From Sphingomonas caseinilytica (GTDB lineage Bacteria > Pseudomonadota > Alphaproteobacteria > Sphingomonadales > Sphingomonadaceae), in contig NZ_JAMGBA010000001.1 of the NCBI RefSeq assembly GCF_023516455.1, positions 682,001 to 746,000 on the forward strand: 64,000 nt of DNA, in the 5' to 3' direction. The position numbers and the translations under genes were made by a program. Numbering within the stretch: position 1 is the stretch's first letter; each line of letters starts with the position of its first letter. Shown here piece after piece: positions 36,368-45,272 of the stretch. The notes beneath the pieces are model-generated. The model made no database searches and was not told the DNA's origin. It was given only the letters and a program-made list of their open reading frames with translations.

Positions 36368-38761
36368 TTAAAAGGGCTGCTCGAAGCCGATGCGGATGGT
36401 TCGCGGCCGGAGCGGCGTGATCTGGTCGGCGCCGGTCGCGATCGGAGCGCCAAATGCAAATCGGTTGCCGATCTCATCCGTGAGATTCGTGACAGTCAGG
36501 GAAATCGCACGCCGGGGATGGGCGAACCGCAGGATCAGCCCTGAATCCAGATAATCGCCTTGCTCGTCGCCCAGGTGCGGGCCCACGCCAAGACGGGAAC
36601 GGCCGACGAAGCGAGCATAGGCGTTGGCTTCCAATCGCCAGTCGCCGCCCAATTGCGTTTCCCAATCAACAGCGCCCCGCGCGACGATGCGTGCGATGTT
36701 GGGAATTTCCATCGAACCCTGCCGGGCAATCTCAGGGCCGGCGAATGCGATGAACTCATTGCTTGGGTGCGTGATCTTACCGTCGTTCCAGGCGACGCCA
36801 GCTTCAAACCGAAGCTCCGGCGTGACGCGTACCCCGCCATTGACCGTAAGCGTCCAAACGCGGCCATCGCCGATATTGTTGGTCACTGGCAATCCGGACG
36901 GATCGAGAAAGTCCGCCTGGATGTCCTTCCACCGGCTGAGCGTTGCACTCCCCTGCAAGTCGAACTGGTCGCGACCCGGTTGGCCGTAGCGGAACCCGGC
37001 CTCGGCTGTCCCCAATCGGTCGTTGCGATAAAGGTGCACGGTGTCGTTGGCGATCGAAAGGCCGCCTGGCCGGAAACCCTGCTGATAGCGCGCGTAAAGC
37101 GTGAGCCCTTCGATCGGGCGTGCAAGGAGCGCTGCCGAGGGCAGGAAGCGATGCTCTTTCCGATCGGAGTCCGCCTGGGCCAGCTTTGCCTCGGCAAAGG
37201 GGCTCAAATGCTCTCCGGAGCCGGACAGCTTGGAAATTGTATAGCGACCGCCAAGGCTCGCTTCGACCTCCGGGAGAATCTCGAATGCGGCTTCGCCGTA
37301 AAGCGTTGTCTCGCGGACGTTATTCTCGACGCCGGCGAGATCGGTTGTCGAATCCCCCTCGGTGACGTCGCGTGCCGTATCGTAGCGGTGGTCGATCAGG
37401 CTGAACCCGACCAGCCAGCTATAGCCGTCGGCCATCGGCCGCCACAGCCGCGTTTCGTTACTGACCGCCCGGGCATTGCTGTGCTGATCAAGCTGACGGA
37501 TCCTGGTGCCCGTCGACGCGTCGAATGTCTCGTCGACGTCCTGCCAGCTGGCCCCGGTCGTCGAGCGAAACCGGATCGGCCCCATGTCCTTGCGAATGAC
37601 GACGCTCGCCAAGGAGAAATCGGACGAGAAGGGCTGATCAACGACACTGTCTCGCGAAAGGCTTGGTTCCCCATCCTGGGCATATTGGCTGTCGTCGCCG
37701 TCGATCCGCTGGGCGACGCCGGAGATGTCGACAAACCAGCCGGGCACAAGCTCCGCGCTGAAGGTTGCGCGGCCGCCGGTGATTTCGACATCGTTGATGT
37801 CCTTCTCTCCGGTGGCGATATTGTCGATGTAGCCGCCCTCGCGGGCATGATACCCGACCAGCCTCAGTGCGGCACTGTCGCTAACAGGCGCGTTGAAGAC
37901 GCCTGAGGCGTCATAGCCCATGTCCCCATGCCAGGTTGAGGTGACGCCGACCGACGCCAGACCGGACAGGCGGCTCGTTTGCGGCATGTTCGGCTTGAAC
38001 AACACGATCCCGCCGAGTGCGCCCGATCCGTAGAGCGTTCCTTGCGGGCCCTCCAGGATTTCGATCGAATCCATGTCGACCAACTTCAGGTCCGGATCCG
38101 GCCCGCTGTAGCCGGTCCTCATGTCGCCGAAATATTGCCCGACCGGCGACTGGGTCGGCCCGCTGAAGCTGGAATCGGCGATGCCGCGAATGAAGAGCTT
38201 GTTTCGACCGGCGCCCAGATGAGTTGATGAAAAGCCGACCGTGCGGACTTCGATCGCTTCGGTCCCCGGCACACCAAGCGGAGTGAATTCGTCGCCGTCG
38301 ATCCGCGACCATTGACCAGGAAAGCGCTGCGACAGCGTATCGCGCTTGCTGGCCGTGACGATGATGTCCTGAGGCTCGGGTTCAGGCTCGGGTACGTCGG
38401 CTCGCGACGCGGTTATCACTGGAGGCTTGGGCTTCCGTGGGGGCGGCGCAACCGCGGTCCGGGCCGGAGCCGCGGTCAACACAAAGGAGTTAGCACCAAC
38501 CTTCTTGAGCTTCAGGCCGCTCGCCCTTGCCAGTCGGGCCAGTGCGTCGGCGCCTTCCATTCGGCCCCGGATCGCCGGAGTCGGCCGGTTCATTAGGCTT
38601 CGGTCCGGAATTGAGATGCTGATGCCGGCCTGCCTGCCGAGGGCAAACGCCGCCTGCCCGACCGTTCCGGCAGGAACATCGATCGGTCTGGGAGTGGCGT
38701 GGCCAGGGGTGGCGAGGGTCAGGAGCGCGGCAAGAGACGCGCAAGCATACAGCGTCCTAAT
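36368..38761 (-). CDS. TonB-dependent receptor with STN signalling domain
   Basis: Outer membrane receptor of the FecA class. The first canonical start (ATG 38593) cuts through the STN domain. Reading upstream in frame to an ATT at 38761 adds 56 codons that encode a signal peptide (RTLYACASLAALLTLATPGHA) and the rest of STN (PIDVPAGTVGQAAFALGRQA), with no stop; the ATT lies 2 nt after the fecR stop with GGGAGGAAAGG upstream. The full protein is then 797 residues. TonB box-like DIIVTASKRD, plug motifs (IEILEGPQGTLYGSGALGG) and a 22-strand-type barrel ending in RIGFEQPF are present. Substrate unknown. Confidence 0.85.
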   Translation of the reverse strand: MRTLYACASLAALLTLATPGHATPRPIDVPAGTVGQAAFALGRQAGISISIPDRSLMNRPTPAIRGRMEGADALARLARASGLKLKKVGANSFVLTAAPARTAVAPPPRKPKPPVITASRADVPEPEPEPQDIIVTASKRDTLSQRFPGQWSRIDGDEFTPLGVPGTEAIEVRTVGFSSTHLGAGRNKLFIRGIADSSFSGPTQSPVGQYFGDMRTGYSGPDPDLKLVDMDSIEILEGPQGTLYGSGALGGIVLFKPNMPQTSRLSGLASVGVTSTWHGDMGYDASGVFNAPVSDSAALRLVGYHAREGGYIDNIATGEKDINDVEITGGRATFSAELVPGWFVDISGVAQRIDGDDSQYAQDGEPSLSRDSVVDQPFSSDFSLASVVIRKDMGPIRFRSTTGASWQDVDETFDASTGTRIRQLDQHSNARAVSNETRLWRPMADGYSWLVGFSLIDHRYDTARDVTEGDSTTDLAGVENNVRETTLYGEAAFEILPEVEASLGGRYTISKLSGSGEHLSPFAEAKLAQADSDRKEHRFLPSAALLARPIEGLTLYARYQQGFRPGGLSIANDTVHLYRNDRLGTAEAGFRYGQPGRDQFDLQGSATLSRWKDIQADFLDPSGLPVTNNIGDGRVWTLTVNGGVRVTPELRFEAGVAWNDGKITHPSNEFIAFAGPEIARQGSMEIPNIARIVARGAVDWETQLGGDWRLEANAYARFVGRSRLGVGPHLGDEQGDYLDSGLILRFAHPRRAISLTVTNLTDEIGNRFAFGAPIATGADQITPLRPRTIRIGFEQPF

Positions 38762-38763
38762 CG

Positions 38764-39684
38764 CTAGACCTTTCCTCCCAATTTCCAGCCTTGACCCGCT
38801 TGTTCGACGGAAACGCCCAATAGGGGCGCAAGCGAACGCGGATCGCGCTTGACCTCGGCGACCGACAAGGTGCCACTGAAGCGGCGAGCGCTAATAGCGG
38901 CGCTCGCTGAAAAGTCGATACCGGTCGACCGGTGGAGGTCGGCAACGACATGGCCAATCGGCTCGTCGATATAGCTAAGCTGCCCTCGCTCGAACGAGCC
39001 GACCGAGGAAATATCGGCCGGCATGGCCTGAAGGACCGCCGCGCCATCGGTCGTGTCCAGCCTTTGCCCGGGCATCAGCTTCAGGCCCGCGCCGCCGGGG
39101 TCCGCAACCACCGCGCCCTCGCTGACGACCACCCGCGTATCCTGCCCGTCGCGAGCGACCTCGAACACGGTGCCTACGTCGACGAGCCTCAAGTCGCCCG
39201 ACAATAATTCGATCTTGTCCTGGCCCGGATCCTTGAGATCGAGCAGCACTTGCCCTTTGGCCAGGTGCACCGTGCGGCGGTCGAAGCCGGCCAGTTCGAG
39301 CCTGGTCTCTCCGTTCATCACCAGCCGATCCTGACCGCCTAGCGAAACGACGCGAATTTCGCCGGGTCCCGTCGAATATTCCACGGCCATCATCCGCGGC
39401 GCTACGATAGCAGTAGCCGCAGCCGCGAGGGCCGCAACGCCGGCGGCAATGGCCAGCCGGGGTCGCTTGCGCTCCGGCGCGACCACGTCGGCAGCCGGCA
39501 TCGCCTCGACGAACGGGCTCATCCGTTCCTCGCTTTCAACCAGCGCATGATAGGCGTCGGCATTGGTCGGGTCGGCCTCAAGCCAGGCCGTGAACTCGTC
39601 CCATGCCTCAAAGTCCGGATCGTTAGTCCGAACCAGCCAATCGAGCGCGGCTTCCTGTTGGTTGGCGCTCTGCGTCATTCCCAC
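38764..39684 (-). CDS. fecR: FecR family anti-sigma/signal transducer
   Basis: 306 residues. The N-terminal cytoplasmic part has the FecR DUF4880-like segment (ALDWLVRTNDPDFEAWDEFTAWL). A TM helix lies at about 76-92 (LAIAAGVAALAAAATAIVA), then the periplasmic FecR domain (VEYSTGPGEIRVVSLGGQDR, VDVGTVFEVAR). It relays the ligand-occupied state of the receptor STN domain to the sigma factor. It sits 30 bp after fecI; the receptor gene starts 2 nt after its stop. Confidence 0.9.
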   Translation of the reverse strand: MGMTQSANQQEAALDWLVRTNDPDFEAWDEFTAWLEADPTNADAYHALVESEERMSPFVEAMPAADVVAPERKRPRLAIAAGVAALAAAATAIVAPRMMAVEYSTGPGEIRVVSLGGQDRLVMNGETRLELAGFDRRTVHLAKGQVLLDLKDPGQDKIELLSGDLRLVDVGTVFEVARDGQDTRVVVSEGAVVADPGGAGLKLMPGQRLDTTDGAAVLQAMPADISSVGSFERGQLSYIDEPIGHVVADLHRSTGIDFSASAAISARRFSGTLSVAEVKRDPRSLAPLLGVSVEQAGQGWKLGGKV

Positions 39685-39714
39685 CTCATGCCCTGAATGA
39701 CGGAGTCGAGCCGA

Positions 39715-40230
39715 TTATTCCTCATCGAGATCCCTCTTCAGCTCGTCGAGCAGCCGATAGACGATGCGCAAATCGCTCTCGATGGTGCTGGCGCTGAGGC
39801 CCATGGCGCTGGCTATTTCCCGCTGGGTCAGCCCATCGATCCGATGCTGGCGAAAGATTGAAAGCGCGCGCGGCGGAAGTTTTTGAAGCTCCGCCTGCAC
39901 CTTATTTAACGCCTGCCTGCCTGCCACTTCCCTTTCGGCACCGGGGTCGTTTGCAGGCGAATGGGGCAATCGGTCGGTTAAGCCCGACCATTCAACCTCG
40001 CGCCGCTGCTGCTGCGCCTCCGATCTGCGGACGTCGATCATGAGATTGGTCGCGGCACGGAATAGATAGCTTCGCGGCGAGGCGATCGGTCCTTGCACGC
40101 TGGTCGAAACCTTCAGCCAAAGATCCTGCAGAAGATCCTCCGCACTATCTCCGGCACCATGCGCACGGAGATATCGCAGCAATTGCTCGCGATTATCCTC
40201 GAATATTGCTTGGAGGCCGTGATGCTGCAT
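39715..40230 (-). CDS. fecI: ECF sigma factor, FecI type
   Basis: 171 residues: region 2 (HGAGDSAEDLLQDLWLKV, SYLFRAATNLMIDVRR) and region 4 (LQKLPPRALSIFRQHRIDGL, TQREIASAMGLSASTIESDL). Directs RNA polymerase to its own regulon in response to signalling through FecR and the receptor. First gene of the fecI-fecR-receptor-autotransporter set. Confidence 0.92.
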   Translation of the reverse strand: MQHHGLQAIFEDNREQLLRYLRAHGAGDSAEDLLQDLWLKVSTSVQGPIASPRSYLFRAATNLMIDVRRSEAQQQRREVEWSGLTDRLPHSPANDPGAEREVAGRQALNKVQAELQKLPPRALSIFRQHRIDGLTQREIASAMGLSASTIESDLRIVYRLLDELKRDLDEE

Positions 40231-40325
40231 TGGCGAAACGGCGGCCTCTATAGCCGCATTCCGCCGGATGGACAGCTACCCCAGGAAGCCAATGCTAGGT
40301 TGAAGGCAGCTGTCCGATCGCAGGA

Positions 40326-41666
40326 TCAGGAGCCGGCGGCGGTCGACTGTGCCGCAGCGACAGCCGACGTCGCCGACGGACGAGGGTCCCAGCCATAGAC
40401 GTCGCGACCCAGCGCGACTTCACCAATATGCGGCTGGGCCGTCAGGTAGGTGACGAACACAGGAATGCCCTGCGGCAGGGAGACGTGCTGCTCGGCTTCC
40501 GCCGTCGCCGCGACCGGCTCACGCCCCATCAGCCAGCGGCCGAGCCGCTTGGCATCCTCAAGGCGGATGCAGCCGTTGCTGAGCGCGCGATTGCTCTGCG
40601 CAAACAGCGCCTTGTTCGGCGTGTCGTGGAGGTAAATCCCTTCCGGATTGGCGAAGTTGAACTTCATCTTGCCCATGCCGTTGGTCGGTCCAGGCAACTG
40701 CCGGATCTTGACCTGCGTCGTGCCCGCCGCAACGCCCTTCCAGTCGATGCTGGACGGCGGCAATGCCTGGGTTCCGTTCCAGTCGGAAACGACCTCGTAG
40801 CCGCCCTTCTTGAGATAGGCTTCGCCGTCGCTCAAAACGCGCTTGGCGATGATCTTCTTCGCCATATGGTCCGGCACGTGCCAGTAGGGATTGAGCGTTG
40901 CATACCAGATGACGCTGGCGATCATTGGCGTCGGAAGGCCAAGCTTCGCCTTGTCGCCGACGATCACCTTCATGGAATCAACCGGACGGCCATTTTCGTA
41001 CATCCACAGCCGAGCCGTCGCGGCATCCACGAGGACGAACTTGCCGGTCGCCGGAATCGAACGAGCGCGCTCGAGGTTCGCGGCATAGCGCAACGAATTG
41101 CCACCGCCCGGCTTTTGCGCCTCGGCAACCGCGGCGTCACGAAGCCCCGCATAGATCGGATTGACGTCCGAAATAGTCTTGATGTGTTCGGCCAGCGAAG
41201 GCGCGCGAAGCGCCTTCCCCAGGATCGAGAAAGAGGTGGGAACCACGGGCGTGACCCATTTTTCCCCGTAAAGCATGCCAGGCGTCGGCTTATGCAGGGC
41301 CTGAACATAGGCAATCCAGGCGACTGAAAGCGTGCGGTCGGCTGCCTGCAATGCGGCAGGATCGCCAGTCTGTGCCTTGGCAATTGCCGCTTCAACTTCT
41401 GCGGCGAGCTGCGGGCCACGCGTGAAGCCTTCGATCGCCGAACGCTTGAGAACAGAAGCTAGCAAAGGCGCCGCTTCCACCTGTCCGGAACGGAACCAGA
41501 TCGGGGCGTTCTTGCTGGCGTTGTAGAAACGCGAAATGTCATCATTTGCCTGCAGCGAAGAGACCGCGGGTACCGATGCGGGAGTGCTGGTTACCTGTGC
41601 GGTTACCGCTGTTGACAACAAGGTTAGGACCGTCAGGGCCAAGGCTTTTGAAATGAATTTCTGCAC
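40326..41666 (-). CDS. L,D-transpeptidase (YcbB/LdtD-like, YkuD domain)
   Basis: 446 residues from GTG 41666, chosen because AAGGAG lies 6 nt upstream and the signal peptide starts there (KFISKALALTVLTLLSTAVT); an ATG 8 codons earlier is possible. The large N-terminal domain is typical of YcbB-like enzymes. The YkuD catalytic domain spans about 205-400. H347 is in IYLHDTPNK and the nucleophile C366 in SNGCIRLEDA. It forms 3-3 peptidoglycan crosslinks in the periplasm. Confidence 0.9.
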   Translation of the reverse strand: MQKFISKALALTVLTLLSTAVTAQVTSTPASVPAVSSLQANDDISRFYNASKNAPIWFRSGQVEAAPLLASVLKRSAIEGFTRGPQLAAEVEAAIAKAQTGDPAALQAADRTLSVAWIAYVQALHKPTPGMLYGEKWVTPVVPTSFSILGKALRAPSLAEHIKTISDVNPIYAGLRDAAVAEAQKPGGGNSLRYAANLERARSIPATGKFVLVDAATARLWMYENGRPVDSMKVIVGDKAKLGLPTPMIASVIWYATLNPYWHVPDHMAKKIIAKRVLSDGEAYLKKGGYEVVSDWNGTQALPPSSIDWKGVAAGTTQVKIRQLPGPTNGMGKMKFNFANPEGIYLHDTPNKALFAQSNRALSNGCIRLEDAKRLGRWLMGREPVAATAEAEQHVSLPQGIPVFVTYLTAQPHIGEVALGRDVYGWDPRPSATSAVAAAQSTAAGS

Positions 41667-41878
41667 ATCCCGCTCCTTATAGAAGCCCATATTAACCTAA
41701 GCTGCCCCTTATAGTTCAAGCCCTTAGCTAATGAGATTGCGCCAAAAGGCCCTTCCCCAGCGCCCTGTGGCCCTAAAGTCACAATTGTCTGCAAAGCCAA
41801 TATTGTGAGAAAATTAAGGGAACCGGCGAAAAATTCCGGGGTTGGCGCAATGCATAGTTCCAGAAAGGGGAATACTGC

Positions 41879-42886
41879 ATGAAGTATTGTTTGTTAGCCG
41901 CAGTAGCGGTGACGGCCATTGCAGCACCTGCGCAAGCACGTGACGGGCAGGCCTATTTCGGGGTCGAGGGCGGCATCATGAAGCCCAAGAGCATGGATGC
42001 CGACGCCTTGGTCGATTTTTCAACAACGCAGTCGCCTGCGACGCCAATCGGTCCCGCCGGTCCCCTGGACGTGGTGGTCGATGACGCGATCGGATTCGAC
42101 TTCGACATGGGCTGGGACGTCGACGCCATTGCCGGCTACGACTTTGGCGTGTTCCGGCTCGAAGCCGAGCTCGGATACAAGAAGGCCGATCGCGAATTCG
42201 ACGTCGATGAGGACTTCATTGCCGGTCTGAACACGGCCTTGAACCGTCCGTCGGGCGTGGGCGATCCGGGTGCGCCCGGCCTGCCGGCCCTGACTTCGGA
42301 TGATCTGGCCCTCGAAGGCAAGGTTGGCGTCCTGTCGCTGATGGTCAACGGACTGCTCGACTTCGGCGATGAAGACGGACTTTCGTTCTACGCCGGCGGC
42401 GGTTTCGGCCGCGCCAGCGTCCGTGCATTGAACGAAAAGGACAATGCGTGGGCATGGCAGCTGATTGCAGGCGTTCGCTATGCGATCAGTTCCAACATCG
42501 ATATCGGCCTGAAGTATCGTTACTTCAGCACCGGTAACGTTGACCTGGAAGACGAAGGCGGACTTGCCCTTGCCGGCAATCCGAACGTCGTGAACGCAGG
42601 CACTGTCACGGCGCCGATCCTGGTCAATCAGACCACGAACGCGCTGGTCTATCCGGCGGTTGACGACAACTTCAAGTCGCACAGCCTGCTGGCGAGCCTG
42701 ACGTTCAACTTCGGTGGAGCGGAACCGCCGCCCCCGCCGCCGCCGCCGCCCCCGCCGCCTCCGCCGCCGCCACCGGCGACGCAGACGTGCCCGGACGGTT
42801 CGGTGATCCTGGCGACGGACGCATGTCCGCCACCGCCGCCTCCGCCGCCGCCGCCGCCGCCTCCGCCGGAGCCGGAACGCGGTTAA
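41879..42886 (+). CDS. Outer membrane beta-barrel protein with polyproline tail
   Basis: 335 residues with signal peptide MKYCLLAAVAVTAIAAPAQA. Residues about 25-280 are an OmpA/Surface-antigen-type barrel (GYDFGVFRLEAELGYKKADR, LSFYAGGGFGRAS, GLKYRYFSTGNVDL), closing with SLLASLTFNFGG. The tail has 17 consecutive prolines, then ATQTCPDGSVILATDACP, then 14 more prolines and EPERG. The stop comes where many relatives continue into an OmpA peptidoglycan-binding domain, which is absent here. The proline runs would need EF-P. A strong terminator follows. Confidence 0.85.
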   Translation: MKYCLLAAVAVTAIAAPAQARDGQAYFGVEGGIMKPKSMDADALVDFSTTQSPATPIGPAGPLDVVVDDAIGFDFDMGWDVDAIAGYDFGVFRLEAELGYKKADREFDVDEDFIAGLNTALNRPSGVGDPGAPGLPALTSDDLALEGKVGVLSLMVNGLLDFGDEDGLSFYAGGGFGRASVRALNEKDNAWAWQLIAGVRYAISSNIDIGLKYRYFSTGNVDLEDEGGLALAGNPNVVNAGTVTAPILVNQTTNALVYPAVDDNFKSHSLLASLTFNFGGAEPPPPPPPPPPPPPPPPPATQTCPDGSVILATDACPPPPPPPPPPPPPPEPERG

Positions 42887-42904
42887 GCGACCTACGGCAT
42901 GATG

Positions 42905-42938
42905 AAGCCCGGGCGAGCATCCCTCGCCCGGGCTTTTT
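42905..42938 (+). terminator. Intrinsic terminator after the polyproline porin-like gene
   Basis: Stem AAGCCCGGGCGAG / CTCGCCCGGGCTT with a 5-nt loop, followed by a T run. Confidence 0.9.
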
Positions 42939-42959
42939 CAATGGCTAACGTCGAAGGAA

Positions 42960-43934
42960 TCAGCTGGTTGCGGCCGCCACTCTCAGCTCTTTTCGCATGC
43001 TGGTGCTTGGAAGGACGAAGCGCACCTTCTTCGCCGCGAAGTCGATGGAGATCTGGTCGAAAGCTTTCATGGCATTCATGCCGAGGAGCAGCGCAGGACG
43101 ATCGTCGAGATCCAGTTGTCGGAAGATATGCGCATCGGCGAATGCGATCGACAAGTCGGTAAGAGTGACACCGCCAAGCTCGACGGCGGCAACGCGAGTG
43201 ACATTGGCGCTCATCTGTTCCCCGGTTACGGATTCGATCGTCACCGTTTCCGGGATCGGCACATGGCCCTTCTTCATGAGCAACTTCCGGAGCGCCATAT
43301 TGGCGATCGTCACCTGGGAACCCGTATCCACGATAACCGACACGCGTTGCCCGTCGATCTTCGCCTTGGTGAAGATCAGCCGGCCGTCCTTGGAGCGGGC
43401 ACGGACGACGATCGTGTCGCCCTCAAGCCTCTCCAGGGGCTGGTTGGAGGGCGTGATCGACATTGTTTTGGACTTGAAATTGAAAAGGACGCGCTGAGAT
43501 CGAAGGCTGTCGATGCCAAGCATCCCGTCCGCACCGATGTTGGAGGCGCCTAGCGCCGGCGCATCGACCACCGAGATGGTGTTGCTGCTGACCTGCAGGC
43601 GGGGAATGTGAACCGTATCGATGTTGTTGGCCCCCATCACGCTGTGAAGGACCGCCGATCGACCGCTGGTCAGACGAAGCTGCTTGGCAAGCTCCTTGGA
43701 AATCACCGTTCGCTCCGAACCGGTATCGACCAGGAACTGATAAGGCCCGGTTCCGCCGACGGACACGGGCACAGTCATCCGATCGGCCCCATCAGAGCTG
43801 AGGGCGACTTCGTCCGACGTTGTAATATTGTCGATCTGCTCCTTGACACCAACCTCGATATCAAGCCGCTGAGGCTCGGCGGCGATAGGAGTGCCGGCCA
43901 AGATAAGGCCGGCCGTTAGCCAGTGAGAAAGCAT
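42960..43934 (-). CDS. Exported aspartyl protease-like protein with two retropepsin domains
   Basis: 324 residues from ATG 43934, behind GGAG; this gives a signal peptide (SHWLTAGLILAGTPIAA). A TTG at 43979 would add 15 residues. Two retropepsin-like repeats are visible, each with a DTGS motif: D70 (FLVDTGSERT) and D203 (VIVDTGSQVT). Each is followed by a hydrophobic glycine motif (ADGMLGID and ALLLGMN), so one chain could supply both halves of an aspartic active site. Periplasmic location is likely; substrate unknown. Confidence 0.8.
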   Translation of the reverse strand: MLSHWLTAGLILAGTPIAAEPQRLDIEVGVKEQIDNITTSDEVALSSDGADRMTVPVSVGGTGPYQFLVDTGSERTVISKELAKQLRLTSGRSAVLHSVMGANNIDTVHIPRLQVSSNTISVVDAPALGASNIGADGMLGIDSLRSQRVLFNFKSKTMSITPSNQPLERLEGDTIVVRARSKDGRLIFTKAKIDGQRVSVIVDTGSQVTIANMALRKLLMKKGHVPIPETVTIESVTGEQMSANVTRVAAVELGGVTLTDLSIAFADAHIFRQLDLDDRPALLLGMNAMKAFDQISIDFAAKKVRFVLPSTSMRKELRVAAATS

Positions 43935-44139
43935 AAGCTTGGCTCCGAACTGACCCCTGACAGGTTGTTCTTCTCCCAAAGGCTACGCCTCAAGGTAATT
44001 AGCGGCAATCAAATCTAGGCGTGAACGTCGATATAATTCGACAAACGGTCGCGCCACAATGGACCTGCCATCAACCCGTTGGTAAGTCCTGCCTACCTAG
44101 TTTGCGTTCATCTGAAGTCCCGTTCGGTGGAGCAAGCGA

Positions 44140-44787
44140 GTGGATATGCAGCCGGTTGAAACGACGCTCTATTCGCTTTCGGATGAGCCGCCGACACCCA
44201 GCGGCGAAATCGACCGCCGAGAGGGCGAGCGACACATGACCCTTTATCGGGTCGGTTCCATATTGGTCGAAGACCGCCGCGAACTCTGTTTGATCAAGAA
44301 TATCTCGGCCGGCGGGATGATGATCCGGCTCTATTGCAGCGTAGCGATCGGAACGAGCGTCATCGTCGAACTGAAGAGCGGACAGCCCATCCAGGGCAAG
44401 GTCGGCTGGGTTCGCGATCAGAACGCCGGCGTCACCTTCGAACAACCGATCGACGTGATCGACGTCCTTTCCAATTCGATGGAGGGTCCGCGACCGCGAA
44501 TGCCTCGTATCGAAACCAATTGCCAGGCGACCATTCGCGAAGGCGCCAATGTGTTCCGGGTCATCGCCTGCGACATTTCACAGGGCGGAATAAAGATCCG
44601 CACCGAGGCCGATCTTCCGATCGGTTCCGATATCGTCGTCTCGCTTCCAGGCCTTCCCGCCCAGGCGGGGATCGCTTGCTGGTGTTCCAACGGCCATGCC
44701 GGCATTGCCTTCAATCGGCTCATGCCGCTTGGCGAACTTGTCACCTGGTTGCAGGTGCAGCGGGATCTTCATCGAGCCGCCGGCTAG
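44140..44787 (+). CDS. Double PilZ domain protein
   Basis: 215 residues with two PilZ-like c-di-GMP-binding modules. The first has the Arg-rich DRREGER and the NISAGG motif (about 26-55); the second has RIETNCQA and DISQGG (about 125-150). GTG start at 44140; ATG at 44146 is an alternative. Likely a cytoplasmic c-di-GMP effector acting on the envelope or motility; a second PilZ gene converges on it. Confidence 0.8.
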   Translation: MDMQPVETTLYSLSDEPPTPSGEIDRREGERHMTLYRVGSILVEDRRELCLIKNISAGGMMIRLYCSVAIGTSVIVELKSGQPIQGKVGWVRDQNAGVTFEQPIDVIDVLSNSMEGPRPRMPRIETNCQATIREGANVFRVIACDISQGGIKIRTEADLPIGSDIVVSLPGLPAQAGIACWCSNGHAGIAFNRLMPLGELVTWLQVQRDLHRAAG

Positions 44788-44817
44788 ACCGGCGAGAAGG
44801 CTGGCAGAAGCGGCTGC

Positions 44818-45222
44818 TCAGTCCGTATCGGCCGGGAAGCGCCACACCCAGGACTCGCCGAACTTGCGCTCCTCGGCAGTCATCGTCCCCTTGAGGCCGG
44901 TCCGCTTGAAATCGGGCGCCACCCTTGGACGGGGCGTCGGGATGTGGCGCAGCAGCTGGTCGGGATTGAGCTTCTGCGCGAAATTGACCCCGGCCTGCCT
45001 GCCGTTCACCCAGGCCACTCGGCCGGGCATGCTGAGATCGCCCTTGCGAAACAAGACAGATGAGCCTTCGACCGGCAGCCGGTCACCCTGGACCAGCGCG
45101 CCCTCGGCGCTCAGGTTGCGAAGCTTTACCGGAACCGAAGTGCCGGACAGCTCAAGGCTTGCCGACATCAGCACATTCGACCGGCGATTCTTGCGGTTCT
45201 GGCTACTGCTACTCTGGTCCAT
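44818..45222 (-). CDS. PilZ domain protein
   Basis: 134 residues from ATG 45222; a longer frame to 45279 would overlap the divergent PAP2 gene start. N-terminal RKNRRSN provides the arginine motif and LRNLSAEGALVQG the D/NxSxxG-type motif, followed by GRVAWVNGRQAGVNF. Predicted to bind c-di-GMP. Confidence 0.78.
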   Translation of the reverse strand: MDQSSSSQNRKNRRSNVLMSASLELSGTSVPVKLRNLSAEGALVQGDRLPVEGSSVLFRKGDLSMPGRVAWVNGRQAGVNFAQKLNPDQLLRHIPTPRPRVAPDFKRTGLKGTMTAEERKFGESWVWRFPADTD

Positions 45223-45272
45223 TCCACTGAACCTAGACGAAAGCGGTAAAGCTTCGTTTAACGTGGACGGAC

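Noticed and set aside
42715-42886. CCG-rich repeated tract considered as a CRISPR or tandem DNA repeat
   Set aside because: It is in-frame coding sequence for proline runs with no spacers. No CRISPR array was seen anywhere in the window.
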